Source: Trichomonas vaginalis G3
Taxonomy: Eukaryota > Parabasalia > Trichomonadida > Trichomonadidae
DNA: 64,000 bases
Direction of reading: 5' to 3'
NCBI RefSeq assembly: GCF_026262505.1
Contig: NC_067203.1
Coordinates: 23,231,411-23,295,410 of the forward strand
The first letter of the stretch is position 1, and every line of letters begins with the position of its first letter. Under the pieces are notes generated by a model. That model did no database searches. It was not told the DNA's origin and saw only the letters and a program-made list of their open reading frames with translations. A program made the translations under genes and the position numbers. Of the stretch, positions 50,386 to 59,760 are shown piece after piece.

Positions 50386-51747
50386 TTATTCAATGATGAA
50401 AGCCTTGTTATCTGTTGGGAAGAAGAAAGCAGCTGCATCTTTTGCAATTTTCGGAGCAGTTTTCGAATCACAGACGTGATTAAGTGTATTCAGTTCCCAT
50501 CCTTTGTCTCCCTTCTCAAGATAAGCTACCAAGCAGCCGGAACAATCCGAATTTGGAATTGAAAATGAAAAACTGTCATTTCCATCAACAATTTTCAGTC
50601 TACTGCCAAAAGTGTCTTTTAGACTGCCAGTTTGCATTGAAATTGCGAAAACTAAATAAGATGCTGAATTTGACAGTCTACTGAGGTCAATTGACAATAC
50701 GGAGCATGGGAATAGAGGTAAATTGTTTGTTTCGAAGCTTCCCCATTGCACTCTTTGATTGAAAAACAAAGTATCCGAAATTGAACCTGTATTTTTAATA
50801 CAAGTAGCAGAAACATCAATGATTCCATTTCCTACAGTATATAGATATGCTTTTATCTGGTTTTGTTTGATTAGAACCGGTTTATCTGTTGTTATCTTAT
50901 TTTGTGTATATTTCATGTACTTTTGATCGTATAACTCTCCAATCTTTTCATATGGAGACAATATATCAAATGTTATTGATAATGGTGCAATAACAATTCC
51001 TTTTTCTTGATCCATTTTAATATTCAAAGGAACAACAGTTTTATTTGCAATAATATCAACTGTTGCAGCATAGATTAAGTCAAATGATGATTCCGAAGTA
51101 GAATAAATTGAAAGTATCACTGATTCATTCGTGCAAGTTGAAAAAAGTAAATTAAGATCATTCCAGATACAAAATGTAGATGATACATCAAGAACTACTG
51201 AATTAAAAATAAATATATCGTATTTATTTTGGAAAAATGACGAATTGAAAAGAGAATTTTGCATTATCGAAGAAATATCTGCATATTCGTAAGTATTTGA
51301 TCTATGAGAAATGCTTAAATTTAATTTTTGTTGAGATACAGTTGTAATAATTAGCTTTTCTGGACTTTTCGAAAATTCAATTTTTTCATTTTGTTCAAAT
51401 TTGTATGTAGGTTGCAAAATCTTGAATTTCATTGATATGTCATTTTGATAATTAAGTGTTATTGCAGTATTTAATTGAATTTTTTCAAGATCAAAATCGA
51501 ATTTTGCGAATAATTTCTCTCCTTCAATTGGAGCTAGTCTATATAAGTTTACATTGACTTTTAGTGTTGAAGGTACTTGAATTTTAATTGTTTCGTTAAT
51601 TTGAATTTGTTTGGAATTTTTATATTGTTTTGAAGACCATAATAGCTTCCTATATGGTTTATTACATAATATTTTGATAACTATGGTGTCCTGGACCGTG
51701 TCAATTCTATTCTCAATTGTCTGTAACTCAATAGGAAACTCAAGCAT
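50386..51747 (-). CDS. Beta-rich hypothetical protein, possibly TerD-like at the C-terminus
   Basis: The open frame extends to 51774, but an initiator-like TCATT at 51764-51768 gives a leader of about 18 bases to the Met at 51747 (MLEFPIELQ), so I use that; 453 residues. The chain is dominated by beta-like segments. The first about 110 residues could be a C2-like sandwich (DTVQDTIVIKILCNKP...). Residues about 300-430 (VQWGSFETNNLPLFPCSVL, SASYLVFAISMQTGS, SGCLVAYLEKGDKGWELNTL) recall the TerD stress-protein fold, including the FxxxI and final Trp strands. This is a weak call. No signal peptide or membrane span. Confidence 0.6.
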   Translation of the reverse strand: MLEFPIELQTIENRIDTVQDTIVIKILCNKPYRKLLWSSKQYKNSKQIQINETIKIQVPSTLKVNVNLYRLAPIEGEKLFAKFDFDLEKIQLNTAITLNYQNDISMKFKILQPTYKFEQNEKIEFSKSPEKLIITTVSQQKLNLSISHRSNTYEYADISSIMQNSLFNSSFFQNKYDIFIFNSVVLDVSSTFCIWNDLNLLFSTCTNESVILSIYSTSESSFDLIYAATVDIIANKTVVPLNIKMDQEKGIVIAPLSITFDILSPYEKIGELYDQKYMKYTQNKITTDKPVLIKQNQIKAYLYTVGNGIIDVSATCIKNTGSISDTLFFNQRVQWGSFETNNLPLFPCSVLSIDLSRLSNSASYLVFAISMQTGSLKDTFGSRLKIVDGNDSFSFSIPNSDCSGCLVAYLEKGDKGWELNTLNHVCDSKTAPKIAKDAAAFFFPTDNKAFIIE

Positions 51748-51774
51748 TTCAAAGAAAAATTGAAATGATATCAT

Positions 51775-52336
51775 GTGTTATAAGCAATTATCATACGTAC
51801 AGAAAAATAATTGATATTTCATCGATAATGGGTGTGTGTATGCAATTTTGTTTAATATATTTTCATCAGTCATCAAATCATACGGAAGATTCATGTCGAT
51901 AAACTTTTCTTACTCAATAGAATTTATTTTGAACCTTTAAGATATATCAATGGATAGTAAAATTCTCATTGCGTGATAAATTAGCTTTCTCATCAAAAGA
52001 ATCTCTCAATAAATGAATCCATATCATATCTCTAAAAATAGAGAGGATACATTGAGAAAAGATATATTTATTTGTCCTTTAATTTTTTTATATTTTATGA
52101 AATCCTTTGAATGTGTTGAAAAAGTGTTGGCCCAAAGTGGAAATAGAAAGAGATGAATACACATCATATTTCTAACAACAATAGTTATAAAAAAATTATT
52201 TTATTCTATTTCATGAAGAAATTTGATTAAACAGGATGAATTCTAATAAAAAAGATGTTTTAGTCTTTTATCAATATTGGAAAATAAAATATTAAAAATA
52301 TATTATAACAAAACTAAAAATGGCCAAGTCCAATGT
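51775..52336. other. Intergenic, nothing recognised
   Basis: Spacer with AT-rich sequence between two minus-strand genes; no fold or repeat of note. Confidence 0.45.
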
Positions 52337-53224
52337 TTACCATGGTTCATCTTGGACATTCCTAGAAACAGTAGAATGCGTGTCTGTAACATTGCTTCCT
52401 TTCAAGATATCTCTAACTTCGTCCAATTCTTCTGTTGTTGGAGCATCAACAGGTTCGTCGTGGATTTGCTGGTTTCCACCTCTTGGACCACGTCCGTCGA
52501 AGTTCTGTCGCCTGTCAGAATAATTTCTTCTGTCATTTTGGTTTCCGTGGTTGTTTCTATCGTTGTTGTAGCCTCTATTGTCATTGGAGTTGCCGTAGCC
52601 GTTTCTATCATTGCCGTAACCACCGCGATCGTTGAAGTTTCCATTTCCATTGAAATTATCGTTTCTTCTACCTTTGTCGTTTGGATCATTCCTTGGGCCG
52701 TTTGGTCCGTTGTATCCGCCACCGTTTGGACCGTTGAATCCGCCGTTCGGGCCTCCTCTTGGGCCATTATAGTTATTATCGTTGTAGCCGCCGTTTGGAC
52801 TGTAGTTTCCTGGGCCACCACGTGGTCCATTATCATTGTAGCCACTATTTGGACCGTTTGGACCACCGTAGCCTGGTCCTCCTCTTGGGCCGTTGTAATT
52901 ATTATCATTATAGCCTCCATTTGGTCCATAATTTCCTGGGCCGCCACGAGGACCATTGTAGCCTCGTCCGCCTTGGTTATAGTTATCACCGGGGTATCTT
53001 CCTCCCTGGTTGTAGTTTCTATTTGGTCCATTTGGTCCATTGAAGCGGCCACCCTGGTTGTAATTGCCTTGGTTTCCATTGGGTCCGTTGAAATTGCCAT
53101 TATGTCCATCGTTATAGCGATTTCCTTGATTATAATTATCGTACTTATTGCCATTCTGATTATAATCTTGGTACCCTCCAGGTCCGTCGTTGCGTCCGTT
53201 GTAAGATCTGTCGTTATAAGACAT
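52337..53224 (-). CDS. Gly/Asn-rich low-complexity protein
   Basis: 295 residues. From the start (MSYNDRSYNGRNDGPGGYQD) to about residue 245 it is built of short units such as YNGPRGGPGNYGPNGG and GYNDNNYN, rich in Gly, Asn, Pro, Arg and Tyr. The last 45 residues are different: an acidic stretch with TTEELDEVRDILKGSN, a likely helix, then a polar end. The composition is like prion-like or RGG RNA-binding tails, without an RRM. The antisense open frame across the region is a composition artefact. The neighbours give no hint. TGTCACTTTT on the plus strand at 53243-53252 lies upstream. Confidence 0.8.
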   Translation of the reverse strand: MSYNDRSYNGRNDGPGGYQDYNQNGNKYDNYNQGNRYNDGHNGNFNGPNGNQGNYNQGGRFNGPNGPNRNYNQGGRYPGDNYNQGGRGYNGPRGGPGNYGPNGGYNDNNYNGPRGGPGYGGPNGPNSGYNDNGPRGGPGNYSPNGGYNDNNYNGPRGGPNGGFNGPNGGGYNGPNGPRNDPNDKGRRNDNFNGNGNFNDRGGYGNDRNGYGNSNDNRGYNNDRNNHGNQNDRRNYSDRRQNFDGRGPRGGNQQIHDEPVDAPTTEELDEVRDILKGSNVTDTHSTVSRNVQDEPW

Positions 53225-53815
53225 TTAAATGGAATATATCGATGTCACTTTTATCTTTCACATGATGTGAGGAAGTTCCTCGATGAAAACACATGCATGA
53301 GATTTTCTACGAATATAACATTTTACATGTATGATGCTGATACTCTCTTGTGAGTCAAGTATAAAAATGCTCAAATTTTATAAAGATTTGGTTTAGCTTA
53401 TTCAATATCCATAAAAATATATCATGATTCTCGATCATTTTATCTGATTTAGGTAGAAAATATCATCATTATGGAAGATATTCAAAAATGAGATATTTTA
53501 TCAAAAAAAATCTTGTGAAATATTTGGATCCAAAGTCTGTTTAGATTATTTATAATACAATTTTTTGATAAAATGAGGAAAAATAATTGATGAGAATTAA
53601 TGAAGAGATATCGGTGATTGTTACTATGTAAAAAGTTCTTGTGTGTAACTTTTAGAGGTATTCGGCATATTCTCATACAAATTTAATACATTTCTATTTG
53701 GGAATTGATAAAAATGAAAAGAGCCTGGTTGAGAAATACAAACAATTTTTATTCGCCAAAATAGATACATGTAAACAAAAAAAATCTCAATATTAAAATT
53801 ATAATTTTTGTTCAC
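53225..53815. other. Intergenic with promoter-like box
   Basis: Spacer with the GTGACA-type box of the Gly/Asn-rich gene at 53243-53252; otherwise AT-rich and without recognisable features. Confidence 0.4.
53243..53252 (-). promoter_or_regulatory. AAAAGTGACA box before the Gly/Asn-rich gene
   Basis: Plus strand TGTCACTTTT; in the gene's sense AAAAGTGACA, 19-28 bases before the ATG at 53224. Confidence 0.4.
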
Positions 53816-54610
53816 TTATTTGTATGTAAGGTTGATAACTAAAACTGAAACGTTATCTTGTGTACTACGACTAACTGCTGTATCTTTAATCTTTCTTGCT
53901 GATTCTGCTGTATTATTTGAATTTCTAACTATTCTTGCCGCTTCTTCGTCGGTCATTACATCCCAGACTCCATCACATGCGATAATAAGCTGCATCCCGT
54001 CTTTCCTTTTAAGACGATTTAATGTAGGTTCGCGAATCAAGAAATCATTAAGCTCTCCATCACCTATGGCTCTTGTCAGAGCTAACATTCCACAAACGCG
54101 ACCTCCAAAAACCGCAGCTCCAAGCCTGACCACTTTTGCAACTTCATCTGGATCAGTTGCCTTATGATCGTAGGATAATCTAGTTGTCTGGTCTCCATTA
54201 ACTAAAACGATGCGAGTATCTCCTAAGTTTGCTGTGTAAATGATGTCTTTTATGATAATAGCTACGGCAAGTGTACAACCTTGGTCAGGCCATCTCTTTA
54301 CTGCTACACTATTTATTTCAAGGATTGTTTCTTTAATAACCGTTTCGACATTAGCAGAAGTATGAAATTTGTTAGCAAAAACCCTATGAAAATTATTTGC
54401 ACAGTATAATGCAACATCAACGCCTCCATGCCCATCGAATACACCATAGTATGATGTTCCTGGACCTGCAAAATCTCCAACAACAACTGCTGTATCTTCC
54501 ATTGTTGGTCTGACGCCAATTGTATTTGAATGTCCGCATGAAAAAGCTTGTCTGCCTAATACTATGAATGTTGGATCTTTCGGAGGAGCTCCGAGTGTTT
54601 TGGAAAACAT
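53816..54610 (-). CDS. PP2C-family Ser/Thr protein phosphatase
   Basis: 264 residues covering one compact PP2C domain. Motifs in order: GVRPTMEDTA (Glu38 and Asp39, metal region), YYGVFDGHGG (Asp59 and Gly60 bind the metal pair), GCTLAVAIIIKDIIYTANLGDTR, SYDHKATDPDE, LALTRAIGDGEL, LIIACDGVWDVMTDEEA (metal-binding Asp) and STQDNVSVLVINL with the final metal Asp. All catalytic residues are present, so it is likely active. No extra domains or membrane anchor, so probably cytosolic or nuclear. The initiator-like TCATA at 54622-54626 (minus strand) gives a leader of about 15 bases. Confidence 0.94.
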   Translation of the reverse strand: MFSKTLGAPPKDPTFIVLGRQAFSCGHSNTIGVRPTMEDTAVVVGDFAGPGTSYYGVFDGHGGVDVALYCANNFHRVFANKFHTSANVETVIKETILEINSVAVKRWPDQGCTLAVAIIIKDIIYTANLGDTRIVLVNGDQTTRLSYDHKATDPDEVAKVVRLGAAVFGGRVCGMLALTRAIGDGELNDFLIREPTLNRLKRKDGMQLIIACDGVWDVMTDEEAARIVRNSNNTAESARKIKDTAVSRSTQDNVSVLVINLTYK

Positions 54611-54926
54611 AGTTTTTTAATTATGACGGTTTTCCCTTCATGGATTAGTCTATAATATCTTAATATAATAACGAAATACATCTTACCAAAATGTTTTTCT
54701 TGTTCTGATGTAATTTTAAAAATCTCTTTCTTGTCTTGAGTTACCAAAAGAGATTTTTTAACTCTCTTAATAAAATATAGGGATTCAGCTTAATCATAAC
54801 ATATGTATATCCTTAGCTGAATAGCGTCATTTAAAAATTATATGAAATTATTTTAATTTTTGCATTTCTAGATTGAATTTCTTTGTAATAACCCTATTTA
54901 AATCCGTACGATATCTTTGCATTAAT
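54611..54926. other. Intergenic, PP2C promoter side
   Basis: Contains the initiator of the PP2C gene close to its start; otherwise AT-rich with nothing recognised. Confidence 0.4.
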
Positions 54927-55544
54927 GGATTTGATAAAGATCAATGACTTCAGAACAATTTAACTCCATAATGATGATATGAACAAACAGCTCTTCATTA
55001 TGCAGAAAAATGAAATTAAAAAGATACGGCTGAGCTTCTTCTTTCACATGGTTTAAATATCACCGAAAAAGATAAATTTGGGAACAGCTCTCATTACTGC
55101 AGTATTTCATAAAAGTAATGAAGTAGTCGAAGATCTTCTTTCTCATGGTACAAACATCAACGAAAAATGTCAATAATGGAACACCATTGGAAAGTATGTT
55201 TTAATATAATAGAAACAGCCGTAGTTCTTCTTTCACATGGTGCCGATATCAACGAAAAAGTTAAAGATGACCAAACCCCTCTTCATATTGCAGTAAAAAT
55301 AATAGTATAAAAGCTGCCGAACTCCTTGTTACACATGGGGCAAATATCAATGAAAAGATGAATATTGCAAAATAGCTCTACATTATGTAGCAGAATATTA
55401 TAAAAAAGAAATAGCCGGACTTTTTATTTCCCATGGTGCAGATATCAATGACAAAGATAATTATGGACAAATAGCTCTTAATTTTACAATATGGAACAAT
55501 GGTAAAGAACTAACCCAACTTCTTATTTCACATGGCGTAAAATA
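54927..55544 (+). pseudogene. Decayed DUF3447-type ankyrin gene
   Basis: ATGGATTTGATAAAGATCAA at 54927 matches the end of the N-terminal block in the intact gene at 33255 (DGFDKDQK). From 54981 come about six ankyrin repeats in pieces (LHYAEK, LLSHGLNITEKDKFG, LLSHGADINEKVKDDQTPLH, LLVTHGANINEK, LFISHGADINDKDNYG) spread over different frames by several small indels, ending at TAA 55542-55544. The central part of the N-terminal block has been lost. Confidence 0.75.
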
Positions 55545-56082
55545 AAATAATGGAGTTTGTGAATTTAGTTGTAAACGTCAAAATAAGTTATAATTATCGT
55601 ATTTCTTCATTTCGATATAATCATTTATAAATTATGTTAATTCTGGGAAAAGCTGCTTCCGCTGTAAACTTATGGAATAATTAACTGATCTCAAAGTACG
55701 AAATTGTGCTGTTATTCATTAAGAAGGGAAACGTAAGTTGTTACCATTTAAAGTAAAAAACAATTAATACAAATCATGATAAATATTAAATTCATTATAT
55801 TTACTGAAGAATTCCTATATTGGAGATCTGAAATGTTGACTTTATTCCCCATCTAAGGTATTTGTTTAGATGTTGTATCCCAAATGTGGAGCAAAGTCTT
55901 CAAAGACTACTTGAGAGATTCTTAGAAGACTTTCTTTTTCAACCAGATACTGATTGAAAACTTAGTTCCTAATCTGAAGTACTTTTACAAATGTTGTCCC
56001 CCCAGATACTGATATAGGAATGAATTTGAACAAAAAAAGTGGCATATAGATTTCCTATCATTACAGCGATCCATTAAATATT
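55545..56082. other. Gene-free stretch before the inverted repeat
   Basis: AT-rich. The words CCAGATACTGAT occur twice (about 55940 and 56004) and short self-complementary stretches such as AAAGTCTTC...GAAGACTTT lie at about 55895-55931. No gene seen. Confidence 0.4.
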
Positions 56083-56349
56083 GGACCTTATTCGAATAAA
56101 AAAGTTTATTTGGATTAACCGGCTGTAATTCGAATAAAGTCCATATGTAATTATGATTACTTTTGTAATTAGGAATAATTGAGTTTCTCGGAATTGAAAA
56201 TTGAATGGAAATTCCAACCTTAATTCGTAATTCCAACCTTAATTCCTTAGTAATCAATTCAATTTCAATTCGAATAAAGAAGGTCTTATTCCAACTGAAA
56301 ATAATAATAGGAATTTGGAATAAACTCAATTATAAGAATTAGGAATAGG
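56083..56349. repeat. 267-bp inverted repeat, left copy
   Basis: Reverse complement of 59103-59369, apparently identical or nearly so over the whole length. Starts GGACCTTATTCGAATAAA. Rich in GGAATTA/TAATTCC words and with its own internal inverted ends, so it may be a miniature element inserted twice in opposite orientation, or the ends of one larger element (56083-59369). No matching target duplication is seen outside. Confidence 0.8.
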
Positions 56350-56515
56350 AATATCGAATTACGAAAATTGGATTGATTATAGGAATAAAGGTAGGGGGAA
56401 AATTTAGGAGAAAAAAGGTTGTGCCTTCAATAGGGTTGTACAAACTGGCACAATTTTGCGGGCCGCCTGCCAGGAGCTGGCACGCGGCCAAAATCAAAAA
56501 AGTGGCCAAAAATCG

Positions 56516-56577
56516 GGCCTCGTGGCGTGGAAAGGATGTCGCCCTTCGGGCTCCATCCTTTCCACGCCACTCGGCCT
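56516..56577. repeat. Long GC-rich hairpin
   Basis: Arms GTGGCGTGGAAAGGATG and CATCCTTTCCACGCCAC pair perfectly, with further GGCC pairs outside and GCCC/GGGC pairs inside around a TTC-type loop. Its GC content stands out in this AT-rich DNA. Confidence 0.85.
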
Positions 56578-57190
56578 ATGACCACAATTATATAATATGC
56601 TCATTATTATTTTTTCTTCTTTTCTCTTCTTTTTTTTTTTTTTCTCTCTTTCTTTCTTCTTTTTCCCTTTTCCCTTCCTTTTTTTCTAGTTTTGGAAAGG
56701 AAAAAGTAAAAAATTTAATAATTAATTTTATTACTATGAAAATATACTTTTTAGCTTATATTGTAAGCTGTGAGAGTTTTAAGTGATGGAAGATATAAAT
56801 CAAATTTGAAATTCAACAAATCTTGTTATGATTAAGTTGAATATTGTACTCTAATTAAGAGTTTTCAGTTATGAACTCAGGTATTATATAATAAAAGTAT
56901 AACTCAAGATAATAAAGAGGTTTTTAAAATGTAGATCTGAAAATCAAACTACCATGTTTGATATGATTAAGTTGAATAATGTTATTTTATTAAATGGTTC
57001 AAATCTGTGAAATCGGCAATTACAAATTAAAGGCGTAGTTCAAAAAATTAAAGAGATTTTAAAAATTTAATATCAGAATTAAACTAAAAAAAGGATTTAG
57101 TTATTTCAGTAATTATCATAAAAGGTTAAAAAGATAGGGTAAGTAATGAGACTTGAGTGAGATGTGAGAAATCATATGTAAATAATTAGA

Positions 57191-57732
57191 TATCTGGTTA
57201 GTAAGGTAGTAATGAGAGTTAAGATCTGGTTAGTAAGGTAGTAATGAGAGTTAAGATCTGGTTAGTAAGGTAGTAATGAGAGTTAAGATCTGGTTAGTAA
57301 GGTAGTAATGAGAGTTAAGATCTGGTTAGTAAGGTAGTAATGAGAGTTAAGATCTGGTTAGTAAGGTAGTAATGAGAGTTAAGATCTGGTTAGTAAGGTA
57401 GTAATGAGAGTTAAGATCTGGTTAGTAAGGTAGTAATGAGAGTTAAGATCTGGTTAGTAAGGTAGTAATGAGAGTTAAGATCTGGTTAGTAAGGTAGTAA
57501 TGAGAGTTAAGATCTGGTTAGTAAGGTAGTAATGAGAGTTAAGATCTGGTTAGTAAGGTAGTAATGAGAGTTAAGATCTGGTTAGTAAGGTAGTAATGAG
57601 AGTTAAGATCTGATGAGTAAGGTAGTAATGAGAGTTAAGATCTGATGAGTAAGGTAGTAATGAGAGTTAAGATCTGGTTAGTAAGGTAGTAATGAGAGTT
57701 AAGATCTGGTTAGTAAGGTAGTAATGAGAGAT
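57191..57732. repeat. 32-bp minisatellite, about 17 copies
   Basis: Unit GATCTGGTTAGTAAGGTAGT followed by AATGAGAGTTAA, 32 bases, nearly all copies identical. Two adjacent copies (about 57606-57669) share GATCTGATGAG instead of GATCTGGTTAG. Homogeneity indicates recent expansion. Confidence 0.9.
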
Positions 57733-58597
57733 CTGCGGGCAGTAATGATACATCTATGAGTACATAACTAAAACCTGAGTTCTATGAGCGAAATCTGAGA
57801 GCTAAAAGCCGAGAGATCTAAGGTAAGTAATGAAAGAAGAGAATTTGAAATTTTACAAAATACGTTTACTCATACAAAATAATTCGCATTCTTTTATAAC
57901 GAATCTCAATGCCAATTAATACATAAAACAGATTTTAGCAATCAATTGCAAGATTTAGAAAGATTTTATTTATAATCTCAGCCAAATTAACAAATATTTT
58001 ATTGATTTCGTAAAAAATAGCAATAAAACATAAAAATATGACATTCTATTTTTCCAAAAAAATTTCAAAAATCATTTTTTAACATGAAATTTATATTTTT
58101 TAATTTTTTTTTAAATTTTGAATTTTTTTTTGGAATTTTCAACCATGTCAAAAGTCGGGATCTACAAATGTATTCTCTTTGACATAGGATAAAAACATCC
58201 TTTCTTATAATTTCATTGTAAAATAAAATTTTCTTAAATTTATTGAATCCAAACTCAACTTTGCAACATTTTATTATCATAAAAACTAAGAAACATCAGG
58301 TAAACTTCAATTTGGAGAGCTTAAAATCATATCTAAATTGAAAAATAAGGGGAAAAAAATTGTAAAAAAAATCTCATTAGATGGGGCAAAAAGTGACTTT
58401 TTTAATGTGTTTTTTAAAAAAATCGTGCCAGCTGGCCAAAAAAGGTGTGCCAGCAGGCGTGCCAGTTTGTACAACCCTAGCCTTCAACAGAATGACATTG
58501 CCTTCAATTCTGGTGTATGAGGTTAATTTTCAATGATGCTTCACCCCAGTGATCGGAAATTTGAATGGAAGTCAGCTTTAATTCTTATATCAATAAA

Positions 58598-58995
58598 ATT
58601 CAATGATCTTATCATCTGCAATATGAAGAGCTGTTATTCCAGCAATATCTTTCTCATTGAAATTTACACTATGAAAAAAAATTCAACTCTTTCTTTATTA
58701 TAATTCCATGCTGCCTAATGAAGAGCAGTTCTTCCTTCTTCATCTTTTTCATTGATATTTGCACCATGGTGCAGAAGAAACTAAATTAATAATTCTTTAT
58801 TATTTTGTGCTGCAGTATGAAGAGCAGTTCCTCCAAAGTGATCCCTTTGATTGATATTTGCTCCAAGGGAGAAAAATATATACAAAGTGATGGAATATCA
58901 AACATCACTGAAAAAGCAAAACTTTATGTTAATATTACAAGTTTGATCGGAATAGATAAAAATGATTCAAGATTATTATCAGGATTAGACTAAAA
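58598..58995 (-). pseudogene. Decayed ankyrin gene fragment
   Basis: On the minus strand: DNNLESFLSIP and FDIPSL-like words from the end of the DUF3447-type block (compare YNNLESFLVYF in the gene at 33255), then about three ankyrin repeats (GANINQRDHFGGTALHTAA, GANINEKDEEGRTALH and a last one) in different frames. It is boxed between the hAT-like element and the right inverted repeat. Confidence 0.7.
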
Positions 58996-59102
58996 AATCA
59001 TCCTTCATGATTAATATGATCATTTTAAATAAGGAACCTAATTAATCTGCTATTTTATTTAGTCAATTCCTTAATCCATTTCCTAATTCCATTTTGGAAA
59101 TG

Positions 59103-59369
59103 AATATTCCTAATTCTTATAATTGAGTTTATTCCAAATTCCTATTATTATTTTCAGTTGGAATAAGACCTTCTTTATTCGAATTGAAATTGAATTGATT
59201 ACTAAGGAATTAAGGTTGGAATTACGAATTAAGGTTGGAATTTCCATTCAATTTTCAATTCCGAGAAACTCAATTATTCCTAATTACAAAAGTAATCATA
59301 ATTACATATGGACTTTATTCGAATTACAGCCGGTTAATCCAAATAAACTTTTTTATTCGAATAAGGTCC
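59103..59369. repeat. 267-bp inverted repeat, right copy
   Basis: Reverse complement of 56083-56349. Ends AATAAGGTCC at 59369. Confidence 0.8.
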
Positions 59370-59655
59370 GTTCTCTACATACTCATTGTTTCACACATGG
59401 TTATATTTTAAATGTCTTGCTAGTCTCACAAAAACAATACAAAATTATTGGGATTATCGTCTAGATAGGAAAGAATATTTTTCAGAATATGTTGAAAAAC
59501 GATATTGATTCCCTGAAATGCGTAATAATCTTTAAATTTGTGTGTGTTAGTTCAATGAATTAGCATTAAATTATTATGAGATGTTTATTCTTAAATAATA
59601 ACAACGTTACTATATCTTTTTTCAATATAAAATAATGCTTTTGGAAAAGGATTTA

Positions 59656-59760
59656 TTAGACATTTATAGCACCATGTTCAACTAAGAAAGTGATAATATT
59701 TGTTGCTTTAATTTTGATTGCAATACTAAGAGGGCATTCATTAATATCCAAAGAATTTGA
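59656..59760 (-). CDS. 3' end of the ankyrin/37-mer array gene (terminal ankyrin unit)
   Basis: Minus strand reads SNSLDINECPLSIAIKIKA then TNIITFLVEHGAINV and stops at TAA (59656-59658), followed by TAAAT, a plausible trichomonad poly(A) signal. It is a single ankyrin unit, a diverged form of the unit that recurs in the array (KSQSIEIVQFLVEHGADVN), and it carries its own stop. So the array 59761-64000 looks like the body of a minus-strand ankyrin gene invaded by the 37-bp repeat, ending here. The array itself is not one open frame, so whether any protein is made is unknown. Confidence 0.5.
   Translation of the reverse strand, partial: SNSLDINECPLSIAIKIKATNIITFLVEHGAINV

Larger units (their letters stand above)
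56431..58479. mobile_element. 2.05-kb hAT-like non-autonomous transposon with minisatellite
   Basis: Terminal inverted repeat of 21 bases beginning TAGGGTTGTACAAACTGG at each end, flanked by an exact 8-bp duplication GCCTTCAA (56423-56430 and 58480-58487). Both subterminal zones are rich in CTGGCAC/GTGCCAG words, as expected for transposase-binding sites of hAT elements. The left part has a very stable GC-rich hairpin (56516-56577) and the middle a 32-bp tandem array. No transposase gene. The GCCTTCAA word occurs once more at about 58500, a small caveat. Confidence 0.82.

Noticed and set aside
52277-53353. 358-codon plus-strand frame rich in Val, Ile, Ser and Trp
   Set aside because: Mirror image of the Gly/Asn/Pro-rich gene on the minus strand; composition artefact.
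57191-57732. CRISPR-like regular repeat
   Set aside because: The 32-bp units abut without spacers and sit inside a transposon of a eukaryote; it is a minisatellite.
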